Assembly: GCA_030432015.1 (NCBI GenBank)
Contig: JAUIHJ010000014.1
Location: 1-24,594 of the forward strand
Source of the DNA: a bacterium
GTDB lineage: Bacteria > Planctomycetota > Planctomycetia > Pirellulales > Pirellulaceae
Direction of reading: 5' to 3'
Length of the DNA: 24,594 bases
The notes beneath the pieces are model-generated. The model had not been told where the DNA came from and made no database searches. It was given only the letters and a program-made list of their open reading frames with translations. Of this stretch, positions 9,102 through 16,230 are shown one piece after another; the first letter of the stretch is position 1, and every line of letters begins with the position of its first letter. The position numbers and the translations under genes were made by a program.

Positions 9102-9659
9102 ATGGACCGTCAAGCCGCATTCGAACTTGTCTGCGAGTATACCGCCAGCGAAAGTCTCCGGCGGCATATGTTGGGCGTCGAAGCCGGCATGCGGGCGTAT
9201 GCTCGGAAATGGGGCGAAGACGAAACCAAGTGGGCGATCGTGGGACTCCTGCACGATTTCGACTACGAACGATGGCCGGATCCGCCCGACCACCCGCTGC
9301 AAGGTGCCGCGATTCTCGCCGACCGAGGGTATCCCGAGGACGTGATCTACGCGATCAAGTCCCACGCAGACTACCTGCAAGACTGTCCGCGCGTGTCGAA
9401 AATGGACAAGGCACTCTACGCCTGTGATGAACTGGCGGGATTCATCTCCGCCTGTGCCCGCGTGCGACCGGAGGGCATTCACGGCATGCAGGCGAAGAGT
9501 GTTCGCAAGAAGATGAAGCAGAAGAGTTTCGCCGCGGCAATTGACCGCGACGATGTGATTCACGGCGCAGAAGATCTGGGTGTCGATCTTAACGAGCACA
9601 TCCAATTTGTTATCGACGCGATGGCCGAAATCGCCGACGAATTGGGCCTGACGCCCTGA
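9102..9659 (+). CDS. HD-domain metal-dependent phosphohydrolase
   Basis: This 185-residue protein is almost entirely one HD domain. The metal-site residues are H22 (SLRRHM), the H51-D52 doublet (LLHDFDYE) and D109 (ACDELAGF), with H64 and H88 as additional conserved-looking histidines. HD proteins hydrolyse phosphoesters, often nucleotides, but some are lyases or regulators; I cannot assign a substrate. The length fits the small stand-alone HD hydrolases widespread in bacteria. The ATG at 9102 has no clear Shine-Dalgarno; an ATG at 9091 is in another frame. It may be co-transcribed with the TPR gene 60 bases upstream. The stop is followed by CCGGC...GCCGG and a T-rich run at 9712-9717 that could terminate transcription before the next promoter. 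Confidence 0.85.
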   Translation: MDRQAAFELVCEYTASESLRRHMLGVEAGMRAYARKWGEDETKWAIVGLLHDFDYERWPDPPDHPLQGAAILADRGYPEDVIYAIKSHADYLQDCPRVSKMDKALYACDELAGFISACARVRPEGIHGMQAKSVRKKMKQKSFAAAIDRDDVIHGAEDLGVDLNEHIQFVIDAMAEIADELGLTP

Positions 9660-9679
9660 TTCCCGCCACCCGCTTCTCC

Positions 9680-9720
9680 CCGGCCGCTGCTGGGAACGAT
9701 CGCCGGAAAAGTTTTTTCGG
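9680..9720 (+). terminator. Weak terminator-like hairpin after HD gene
   Basis: CCGGC near 9680 and GCCGG near 9701 can pair around a long loop and are followed by AAAAG and a six-base T run (9712-9717). The stem is short, so this is only a candidate. Confidence 0.25.
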
Positions 9721-9726
9721 ATTCTC

Positions 9727-9773
9727 TTGACATTGCGTACGTCTGTACTTAAAACGGTCAGTACAAGTGTACT
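9727..9773 (+). promoter_or_regulatory. Autoregulated promoter with two operator dyads (pair 1)
   Basis: A consensus -35 TTGACA (9727-9732) is followed after 17 bases by a -10-like TAAAAC (9750-9755). Dyad 2 is perfect: AGTACA, AG, TGTACT at 9760-9773, covering the expected start site. Dyad 1 at 9736-9749 (CGTACG, TC, TGTACT) is a 10-of-12 half-site match lying in the -35/-10 spacer. The two are offset by 24 bases. BlaI/MecI-family repressors bind such paired dyads and repress their own operon, so this is the likely operator for the repressor gene that starts 25 bases further on. Confidence 0.75.
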
Positions 9774-9798
9774 TAAGCCAGGAGTGAGAAGAGTCTGG

Positions 9799-10191
9799 AT
9801 GAATCAGCGGCCTGCATTGTCGAAGGGAGAACTCGAAGTCGCCCGCGCGATCTGGAAGCTCGGGTCGGCCACGGTTGGTCAGGCGTTCGAGGCGATTCCG
9901 GAGGACCGTCGCCCAGATTATTCCACGGTTCAAACCTATATTCGGCGATTGGAAACGAAAGGCTATTTGCGTGCCCGCCGCACGGGCCGCACCAAGGTTT
10001 ACGCGCCTAAGATCAGGCCGAGCCAGGTGATTCGCGAAACGGTGGACGACTTCATGCACCGGCTCTTTGACGGCGAAGCGCTTCCCCTGATGCGTCACCT
10101 GATCAATGACCGGGGTATTACGGCGGACGAGATCAGCGCAATTCGTGAATTGCTAACTGAACACGAGGTCGAACAAGATGATGAACATTAG
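9799..10191 (+). CDS. BlaI/MecI/CopY-family repressor (pair 1)
   Basis: This 130-residue protein has a winged-helix domain (about 8-75) with a recognition helix in DYSTVQTYIRRLETKGYL (40-57) and a wing RTGRTKVY. It ends in a short helical dimerisation tail (77-120) that includes FMHRLFDGEALPLMRHLI. That is the length and architecture of BlaI/MecI. In such systems the membrane M56 protease triggers loss of the repressor. The start at 9799 is chosen because the family begins just before LSKGELEVA; the open frame back to 9727 runs through the promoter and operators. GGAG at 9781-9784 is somewhat far, so initiation may be weak. Its last 14 bases overlap the M56 receptor gene, implying coupled translation. 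Confidence 0.9.
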   Translation: MNQRPALSKGELEVARAIWKLGSATVGQAFEAIPEDRRPDYSTVQTYIRRLETKGYLRARRTGRTKVYAPKIRPSQVIRETVDDFMHRLFDGEALPLMRHLINDRGITADEISAIRELLTEHEVEQDDEH

Positions 10192-12175
10192 CCCCCAAAT
10201 GCAGGCCATGCTCTGGCTGCAGCTTTGGCAAGTTACACTCCTCGTGGTGGTCGTCGGCTTAGTTGCTGTGACAACGTTACGCCGGCGGCCCCACGTGGCT
10301 TATTTACTATGGGCGCTTCTCTTCGTCAAGTGTCTGATGCCCCCGATGTGGAGCAGTCCCACCGGCGTGTTTTCCTGGCTGCAGACATCTCCTTACGCGG
10401 TTTCGGATACGTTGGATCAGGCCTTTGGTCTTTCAACCGCGCAATCCGAAGGGCCGGCCAAGCGACTGCTGCTCGAGCGACAGCTCGCGCAGTCGCATGG
10501 CGCGGCATCGTCGGAGGTCGTCGTGACATCGAGTGTTCAGGCATCAGACATTCGTGCTCCGGCGCGATCGGTGTGGGGCTTCGTGGTGGCCACCGGGGTG
10601 GTTATTTGGGCACTCGGTGCAGGTCTTCTGCTGAGTTTTGCGTTTTTTCGATTCCGACGCCTGGCCAGAACGCTGGCGGCAGGTGGCTGCCATGCCAGCC
10701 CCGAACTGGAGGCAGCCTTGCAGCGCCTGGCCAGGCGATTGGGAATTCGGCGCCCGATCCGACTCGTGATTTCTCCCGATAATGACGGGCCCTTGGTCAT
10801 GGGGATCTTCCGGCCGTTGATCGTGCTGCCTGAGATCATGGTCGAGTCGAAATCGGTGACTCAGCTCGAGACGATCCTGGCGCATGAGTTGATTCACGTA
10901 CGACGAGGGGACACGTTGTTGGGCGCCCTTCAGTTCCTGGCTCAGGTGGTCTGGTGGTTCCATCCGTTGATTTGGTGGGCAAGCCGGCAGGTGAATCGTG
11001 TCTGCGAACGATGCTGTGATGCGGAAGTCATTGCCAGTCTCAACTGCCAACCTCGCGACTATGCGACTGCCTTGTTGGACGTCCTGGAGTTCAAGAGTGC
11101 ATTGCGACCAGCCCTGACGATGCCCGGCGTGCGGGCCGTCGACATCACCAAGAACCGGGTGAAATTCATCATGAACGAATCTGAACGTTTCCGACCACAA
11201 CCAGCGAAGATTTACTGGTTGTTCGCGGTGATTCTGGCGTTTGTCGTGCTGCCCGGTGGCGCGTTGCTGATTGGAAACCACGGCAGTCATCAAGCCTCAG
11301 CCACGACGTCGACTGATCTGGCTGACAAGTGGCGCTCCGACGCCCGCATCGCGATGGCCGTCAAGGATTGGGGTACGGCGACCAGGGCGCTTGGTAAGAT
11401 CGTCGACCGATGTCCCAACGATGCGCGAAGCTGGTTTCTCATGGGGTATGCCTTGCATGCCGACGGTCGACTCGACGAGGCAATCAAAGTCCATCTTAAG
11501 GCGACCGAGTTCCCATCCACTCGGGTTCTGGCACTCTACAACTTAAGTTGCGCGTTTGCCCTCAAGGGAGACAAGGAACGGTCGTTGCGTCACCTCGCGG
11601 AATCGATCGATGCCGGTTTCATCAGTTCCATCGCAATCACCGAAGATACCGACTTCCGCAGTCTGCTGGATGATCCAACCTTCCAGGAATACGCCGCGAG
11701 GGCCCAGCCGCCCTCTTCGCGCGAGGTCTATCGGCAACTCGACTTCTGGGTGGGCGATTGGAATGTGGCTACGAAATCGGGCGAGGCGATCGGGCGAAGC
11801 GTCGTCACCATTGATGTGAAGGGATTCCTGCTGACCGAAAAGTGGACTAACACCAAGGGTGGCACCGGAACGAGCATTAGCTTCTACGACCCGGGCACGC
11901 AGAAGTGGAGGCAGACGTGGGTGGATGAACGTGGCACCGTTGTGCGCTATACAGGTGAATTTGATGGCCAGGTGATGCGGTTGGATGGAAAACGTACCAT
12001 GGCCAACGGCAAGGAAATGCTCTGCCGTAAACGGTATACTCCCTGCCCTGACGGTACCATTTGGCAGGTCAGTGAATGCTCGGATGACGAGGGAAGTACG
12101 TGGTCTGTCTATTTTGACGGCGTCTATCGGCGAAACGCCACCATGGTCATCCAGGTGGAGGAGACGTCCGTCTGA
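10178..12175 (+). CDS. M56 (BlaR1-like) membrane protease with TPR and DUF1579-like sensor
   Basis: This 665-residue protein has hydrophobic segments at about 12-33, 37-57, 133-155 and 344-366. Between the last two lies a cytoplasmic M56 zinc protease domain: HELIH at 236-240 and E277 in CERCCDAEV as third ligand. After the final membrane segment comes an extracytoplasmic tail with a TPR-like helical region (about 385-505) and a beta-rich domain (about 519-655) with LDFWVGDWNV, KWRQTWVDERG and VYFDGVYRR, resembling DUF1579/lipocalin-like domains. In BlaR1 this position holds a penicillin-binding sensor; here no SxxK/SxN/KTG set is seen. It probably senses another envelope ligand and relieves repression by the adjacent BlaI-like protein. 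ATG codons at 10178 and 10181 are both possible. No separate target gene follows immediately. Confidence 0.88.
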   Translation: MMNISPQMQAMLWLQLWQVTLLVVVVGLVAVTTLRRRPHVAYLLWALLFVKCLMPPMWSSPTGVFSWLQTSPYAVSDTLDQAFGLSTAQSEGPAKRLLLERQLAQSHGAASSEVVVTSSVQASDIRAPARSVWGFVVATGVVIWALGAGLLLSFAFFRFRRLARTLAAGGCHASPELEAALQRLARRLGIRRPIRLVISPDNDGPLVMGIFRPLIVLPEIMVESKSVTQLETILAHELIHVRRGDTLLGALQFLAQVVWWFHPLIWWASRQVNRVCERCCDAEVIASLNCQPRDYATALLDVLEFKSALRPALTMPGVRAVDITKNRVKFIMNESERFRPQPAKIYWLFAVILAFVVLPGGALLIGNHGSHQASATTSTDLADKWRSDARIAMAVKDWGTATRALGKIVDRCPNDARSWFLMGYALHADGRLDEAIKVHLKATEFPSTRVLALYNLSCAFALKGDKERSLRHLAESIDAGFISSIAITEDTDFRSLLDDPTFQEYAARAQPPSSREVYRQLDFWVGDWNVATKSGEAIGRSVVTIDVKGFLLTEKWTNTKGGTGTSISFYDPGTQKWRQTWVDERGTVVRYTGEFDGQVMRLDGKRTMANGKEMLCRKRYTPCPDGTIWQVSECSDDEGSTWSVYFDGVYRRNATMVIQVEETSV

Positions 12176-12424
12176 CGCTTCCCTGCGGGGGAATTCTCAG
12201 CGGAGGCTGCCCCCAATGCCTGTGACGGGCCACCAGCTATTCCACACGCCCCACCGGTGCTCCGTTACGCAAGTCGTGTCGTGGCCCGCTTGTCGTCGGT
12301 GCAAATTCGGCAACAATACGGTTAGCTCTGCACGTTTCCCAGGTCATCTGATCGGGTCACGCGTCGCAGTACCGGTCTTGCCGAAACCATTCTCTCAGCA
12401 GCCAGTCTCTCAGAGGAACGGGTC

Positions 12425-12787
12425 ATGGAAATTCAAGCCGTTGATCAATTGGTCGCGAAGAAGTGTTTGCCTTGCGAAGGTGGTGTTGAACCATGTTCGC
12501 TGGATGAAGCCGGACAGCAGTTGCGCCAGCTTGATGGTTGGCGGCTGACGCACGACGGCCAGCGGATTCGCAAGGATTGGACTGTCAAGAACTTCATGGC
12601 CGGCATGCAGTTCTTTTCTCAGGTGGCGGAAGTTGCTGAAGCAGACGGGCACCATCCCGACCTGCACCTCGAAGGCTACCGTAATCTCGCGATCGAGCTC
12701 TGGACCCATGCGATTGGTGGCCTGAGCGAGAACGATTTCATCTTGGCTGCCAAAATTGATCGTCTGCCCATCGTGCTCAAGCAATAG
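12425..12787 (+). CDS. phhB: 4a-hydroxytetrahydrobiopterin dehydratase (pterin carbinolamine dehydratase)
   Basis: This 120-residue protein matches the PCD/DCoH family. The active-site signature is ADGHHPDLHLEGYRN (73-87) with H76, H77 and P78, followed by W93 and H95, and D104 in SENDF. The enzyme dehydrates 4a-hydroxytetrahydropterin to recycle the cofactor of aromatic amino acid hydroxylases; some bacterial members serve molybdopterin-type metabolism or act as coactivators. The N-terminal extension carries a CLPCEGG cysteine pair (C14, C17) plus C24, which is seen in a subset of bacterial members. AGAGGAA at about 12413-12419 supports the ATG at 12425. The 249-base spacer before it holds only a GGGGG/CCCCC inverted repeat near 12187-12215. 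No phenylalanine hydroxylase gene is present in the window. Confidence 0.9.
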   Translation: MEIQAVDQLVAKKCLPCEGGVEPCSLDEAGQQLRQLDGWRLTHDGQRIRKDWTVKNFMAGMQFFSQVAEVAEADGHHPDLHLEGYRNLAIELWTHAIGGLSENDFILAAKIDRLPIVLKQ

Positions 12788-12800
12788 TGGCGGATCACGG

Positions 12801-14312
12801 CTATCCGAGCAACTCCGGGCGCAACTTTCCGCTGCCGGCAACCGGATGCGGCCTGCCTTGGCGATCGGGGACCGTGGTCTGCGGGTCGATGCCCAGCAGG
12901 TAGAAAGCTGTCGCCAAGATATCCTTGGGTGAAACGGGGTTCTCCAGAACGTCGCCCCCATCGCGGGTTGTCTGCCCAACGATCTTTCCGCGCGCGATGC
13001 CGCCGCCGGCGAGTGCCACCGAGTAAGCTCGCGACCAATGCTCGCGCCCGCCGCCCGGTTTGCTGTTGATTGTCGGCGTCCGGCCGTGTTCGCTCATCCA
13101 GATCACCAGTGTTTCATCGAGCAGGCCTCGGTTGTCCAAGTCGGTAAGGAGGGTCGGGAAGGCGGCATCGAATCCTGGCAATAACAACTCCTTCATGCGC
13201 GGAAAGTGATACTGATGCGTGTCCCACGCGCCGTTGGCGAATTGCCCGAAACAATCCCAGAAAACGGTGACGAATTTTCCTCCCGACTCGATCAGGCGCC
13301 GCGCGGCGAGACAACCTTGGCCGAACAGATTCAGACCATATTGCTCGCGCACCTCCATCGGTTCGCGGCCAATATCCAATGCCTCGCGCATCCGGTTGGA
13401 AGTCAACAGCGACATCGCCATTTGCTGTCGAGTATTCCACAGTTGCACACGCGGGTCCGCATCAAGGCGCCGGCGATCCCGATCGAACTGTGCCAAGAGC
13501 GACCGTCGCATTCGCAAACGTTCCATCGACACGTCCGAAGGCAATTCGGCGGCGGTTGACAAATGAAAGCGGCCCTCAGCCGTCGTGCCGCCGAACGGAT
13601 TGCGAAACCGTTCGGTCTGACCGACCGTATTCTTGGGCGCGATGTGCAGCCCTGGGCCATCGAAGTCGGTCCACAAGGGATCGTACTGACCGCCCAGAAA
13701 TGCTGCGAAGGGCCCTGCGTTAACCGCAGGGTTGTCCGTTTTGGAATTCACCAGCCAGGGTAATCCAATGTTCCGCGGAAGCTCGGCAGTCGCGGCGGGT
13801 GCCCGCTGCCGCTCGAGATAATCGACCACGGAACCAATGAACGGCCAATGGCGGTTATCCCGGGCCAGTGTCTCCAGTTCGGGCGTGTAGGTTGGAAGGC
13901 CGGTCACCGCGTAGGCCAACCCGTGCACAGGATAGGGGTGGGTCATCGAACGGACGACCGTGACCTTGTCCATGACTTCGGCCAACCGTGGCAAGCGGTC
14001 GCAGATCCGCAAACCGGGAACGTTGGTGGCGATCGCCCCCATTTCACCTTGAATGTCCGGCAATTCGGGTTTCGGATCAAACGTCTCGTGCGACGAAGGT
14101 GAACCATACGGGAACAGCAGAATACACGACTTGGCCCTGCCAAACGCGCCGCCGAAATCTTTGCGACGATCCTGGCCAAGCGGCTCGGCGGCTGGTGCTC
14201 GAGTCGTGTTGGCGACGTTGAGTCCAAGCGCGCCAAGCCCGCCGACTTGCAGGAAGTCACGGCGCGTGAGCCCATCGCAAAGCGTTTTCTTCGTACCCAG
14301 GATCTGTAACAC
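12801..14312 (-). CDS. Tat-exported DUF1501 protein (second copy)
   Basis: This 503-residue protein has a twin-arginine signal, TRRDFLQVGGLGALGL, starting at residue 16. The mature part shows CILLFPYGSPSSHETFDPKP, WMSEHGRTPT and GREHWSRAYSVAL, the same landmarks as the DUF1501 gene at 5732 but with clearly divergent sequence. This subgroup keeps the phosphatase-like fold; catalytic activity is unproven. The start is GTG at 14312, with GAGG seven bases upstream on the minus strand. It is convergent with the dehydratase gene, whose stop lies 13 bases away, so the two share a terminator region. The 14313-14599 spacer separates it from the divergent dehydrogenase gene and presumably holds both promoters, though I see no clear hexamers. 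Confidence 0.88.
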   Translation of the reverse strand: MLQILGTKKTLCDGLTRRDFLQVGGLGALGLNVANTTRAPAAEPLGQDRRKDFGGAFGRAKSCILLFPYGSPSSHETFDPKPELPDIQGEMGAIATNVPGLRICDRLPRLAEVMDKVTVVRSMTHPYPVHGLAYAVTGLPTYTPELETLARDNRHWPFIGSVVDYLERQRAPAATAELPRNIGLPWLVNSKTDNPAVNAGPFAAFLGGQYDPLWTDFDGPGLHIAPKNTVGQTERFRNPFGGTTAEGRFHLSTAAELPSDVSMERLRMRRSLLAQFDRDRRRLDADPRVQLWNTRQQMAMSLLTSNRMREALDIGREPMEVREQYGLNLFGQGCLAARRLIESGGKFVTVFWDCFGQFANGAWDTHQYHFPRMKELLLPGFDAAFPTLLTDLDNRGLLDETLVIWMSEHGRTPTINSKPGGGREHWSRAYSVALAGGGIARGKIVGQTTRDGGDVLENPVSPKDILATAFYLLGIDPQTTVPDRQGRPHPVAGSGKLRPELLG

Positions 14313-14599
14313 AACGGCACCTCACCAGTGCGAGCCGACTCCCGCTAGCGGTCACGAAGCCCAAGGACCAGCTTACCTTGCCGAATAACTTTACGCGATG
14401 TCGCTCGGAATTACAAAAGCGGCGCAAGGCGTATTGTCTACCCCAGCGACCCTGCCCCGATAGCGCGATCCAACCCTGGCAACTCCGCCGATTGATCGCC
14501 TTGCCCTGGATTGCAATCGACGTCATCTCCACTACGCTGAACTTGCCGTTTTTCCCTTCTCGGCCCGCCGAGGCGTCATTCCCCGTACGCGAATCCCGC

Positions 14600-15745
14600 A
14601 TGAATCACCATCCCCACGCTTCAACCTCCCATCCTATCAACTCCCGAGCGTTGGTGTTTCATCAATCGGGCAGGCCTCTGGAATTGCGCGAGTTTCCATT
14701 GCCGGAACTGCAAGCCGGTGAAATGCTGGTCGAGATCACATGCAGCACGATTTGCGGGAGCGATCTGCATACGATTCACGGCGATCGGCCTGTCGCCGGA
14801 CCGACCGTGTTGGGACATGAGACGATTGGACGCATTCTCAGGTTTTGTCCAACAGGTTCACCACCGACCGATGTCGCTGGAAATCGATTAGCCGCTGGCG
14901 ATCGTGTCACCTGGTCGGTCGCGGCATCGTGTGGCGATTGCTTTCACTGCCGACATGCGCTGCCGCAGAAATGCGACACACTGTTCAAGTACGGACATGA
15001 GACCATCGATCGCCACCCGTTAAGTGGTGGGCTCGCCGACTTCTGTCATCTGACATCGGGTACCGCCGTCGTGCGGGTACCGGACGCCCTCTCAGACTTG
15101 GTCGCATGTCCGGCCAACTGCGCCACCGCGACGGTCGCTGGCGCGCTGCGGGTCGCCGCGGGTTGCGCCACGAAATCCGTGCTGATTCACGGTGCGGGCA
15201 TGCTTGGTCTAACCGCGGCCGCGATGGCAACTTGGCAAAATGCCGCCGCCGTCATCGTGACCGATCTTTCCGCACAGCGACTGGCCCGCGCCAGAGAATT
15301 CGGTGCGACACATACCGTGCAGATCGGCCCGGATGCATCCGCGCTGTCCGAGGCAATTCACCGTATCACCGACGGGCGCGGCATCGATCTGGCATTGGAA
15401 ATGTCAGGCTCGCCCGCGGCCGTCGAGCAGTCCCTTGACTTGCTGCGAATTGGCGGACAGCTGGTCCTTGTGGGATCGGTTTTTCCAACTCGACCGGCCC
15501 AACTGCTCCCTGAGAAGATTGTTCGCAAGGTGCTGCGGATTGACGGACTGCATAATTACACGCCAGCTGACCTATCCGATGCCATTGAGTTTCTGGTTGC
15601 CGCAGCCGGCGAGTTTCCCTTCGCATCGCTGGTCGGCACCGAAATTGAGCTGGCTGAGATGAACGCCTATCTCGCGCGAAACGGCGACGCGGATCATATC
15701 CGCGTCGCCGTTCGGGCACGCAAGTCTGGCGATTCAGCGTCCTGA
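14600..15745 (+). CDS. Zinc-dependent alcohol dehydrogenase, phosphonate-associated (HpnZ-like) type
   Basis: This 381-residue medium-chain dehydrogenase has catalytic zinc ligands C52 (ICGSDLH), H73 (GHE) and C174 (PANCATATV). The structural zinc lobe is C111, C114, C117 and C125 (CGDCFHCRHALPQKC). The dinucleotide site is HGAGMLGL (197-204), with D222 at the end of strand 2 favouring NAD+. The blocks TVLGHE, DRVTWSV, LPQKCD, KYGHE, PLSGG and PANCATATV are hallmarks I associate with the model for a putative phosphonate-catabolism-associated dehydrogenase. No phosphonatase or transaminase gene is in the window, so that link is by resemblance only. The ATG at 14600 begins the homologous region; the frame stays open back to 14378 without support, and no strong ribosome binding site is seen. 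Confidence 0.85.
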   Translation: MNHHPHASTSHPINSRALVFHQSGRPLELREFPLPELQAGEMLVEITCSTICGSDLHTIHGDRPVAGPTVLGHETIGRILRFCPTGSPPTDVAGNRLAAGDRVTWSVAASCGDCFHCRHALPQKCDTLFKYGHETIDRHPLSGGLADFCHLTSGTAVVRVPDALSDLVACPANCATATVAGALRVAAGCATKSVLIHGAGMLGLTAAAMATWQNAAAVIVTDLSAQRLARAREFGATHTVQIGPDASALSEAIHRITDGRGIDLALEMSGSPAAVEQSLDLLRIGGQLVLVGSVFPTRPAQLLPEKIVRKVLRIDGLHNYTPADLSDAIEFLVAAAGEFPFASLVGTEIELAEMNAYLARNGDADHIRVAVRARKSGDSAS

Positions 15746-15788
15746 AGGATCATCTTCCAAAAGGACGCGAATCGGTAGCGGGTCAAGC

Positions 15789-15947
15789 CTAGCGACCTCG
15801 CCGGAATGGCCGGGACAGACGATTAAGGAACGGTCGATCGGCTTGGCGAACGACGGCGGGGCGGTTTTGGCCGACCCGAAATCCACCATCAAACAGTTCA
15901 CCGTTCGAGTTTTCCGACAATAGCATCAACAGAATGATCGCGGTCAT
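15789..15947 (-). CDS. Small hypothetical protein with hydrophobic N-terminus
   Basis: This 52-residue reading frame begins MTAIILLMLLSE, a short hydrophobic segment, and ends in a strongly basic tail (RPFLNRLSRPFRRGR). Its support is an excellent ribosome binding site: AGGAGA lies six bases before the ATG on the minus strand, better than that of most genes here. It sits 284 bases beyond the end of the secretin-like gene on the same strand and is convergent with the dehydrogenase gene. It contains one copy of a 16-base repeat encoding VVRQA. I do not recognise a family. It could be a membrane-associated or antimicrobial-like microprotein, or a remnant; the function is unknown. Confidence 0.45.
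   Translation of the reverse strand: MTAIILLMLLSENSNGELFDGGFRVGQNRPAVVRQADRPFLNRLSRPFRRGR
15841..15856. repeat. 16-base direct repeat, copy 1
   Basis: GCTTGGCGAACGACGG occurs here and again at 16107-16122, 266 bases away. Here it lies inside the small ORF and encodes VVRQA on the minus strand. Confidence 0.6.
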
Positions 15948-16230
15948 GTTACTTCTCCTGGGAGTGAGTTTAGGGGGAGGGGTCGCACCGGGGTAGGCCC
16001 GCAGCTTCATACACGGCGCGGCTGCATCGGCGCAGGGTTGTTCTCAACTGTAGGTCGCAACAACGAGTCTGCTGGAGAAAATCAAGACTTTTTTTCGCGG
16101 TGCGGGGCTTGGCGAACGACGGTGCGAACGAATGTCGGGCCGTCATTATCTTGCACCACGACGCTCTCTCTCACATGCGACCCATCACGGCCACACGCCA
16201 ATGCCAAACCCTCCAGCAACCCGCGCCGCA
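15948..16230. other. Intergenic spacer with protein-like open frame
   Basis: This 283-base spacer follows the secretin-like gene on the minus strand. A minus-strand frame without a convincing start is open from within the 3' end of that gene to a TGA at 16082-16084. It reads as plausible protein, for example GLLEGLALACGRDGSHVRES followed by VRTVVRQAPHREKKS. It could be chance, an overlapping small gene with a GTG start, or remains of one. I see no convincing terminator: the A-run on the minus strand at about 16088-16095 has no stem before it. Confidence 0.3.
16107..16122. repeat. 16-base direct repeat, copy 2
   Basis: This is an exact copy of 15841-15856. On the minus strand it encodes VVRQA in the open frame ending at 16082, the same peptide as in copy 1. 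Confidence 0.6.

Noticed and set aside
8202..9605. Two long minus-strand open frames opposite the TPR and HD genes
   Set aside because: The plus strand has a signal peptide, regular TPR spacing and a full HD site; the minus frames show no family features.
9727..9798. Upstream in-frame start for the pair-1 repressor
   Set aside because: It would place the promoter and both operators inside the coding sequence, and the family begins just before LSKGELEVA.
10178..12175. Beta-lactam resistance receptor (BlaR1/MecR1)
   Set aside because: No penicillin-binding motifs and no beta-lactamase or alternative PBP gene nearby; only the protease and repressor parts are shared.
14378..14599. 74-residue N-terminal extension of the dehydrogenase at 14600
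   Set aside because: The extension lacks similarity to the family and a ribosome site, and it occupies the divergent promoter region.
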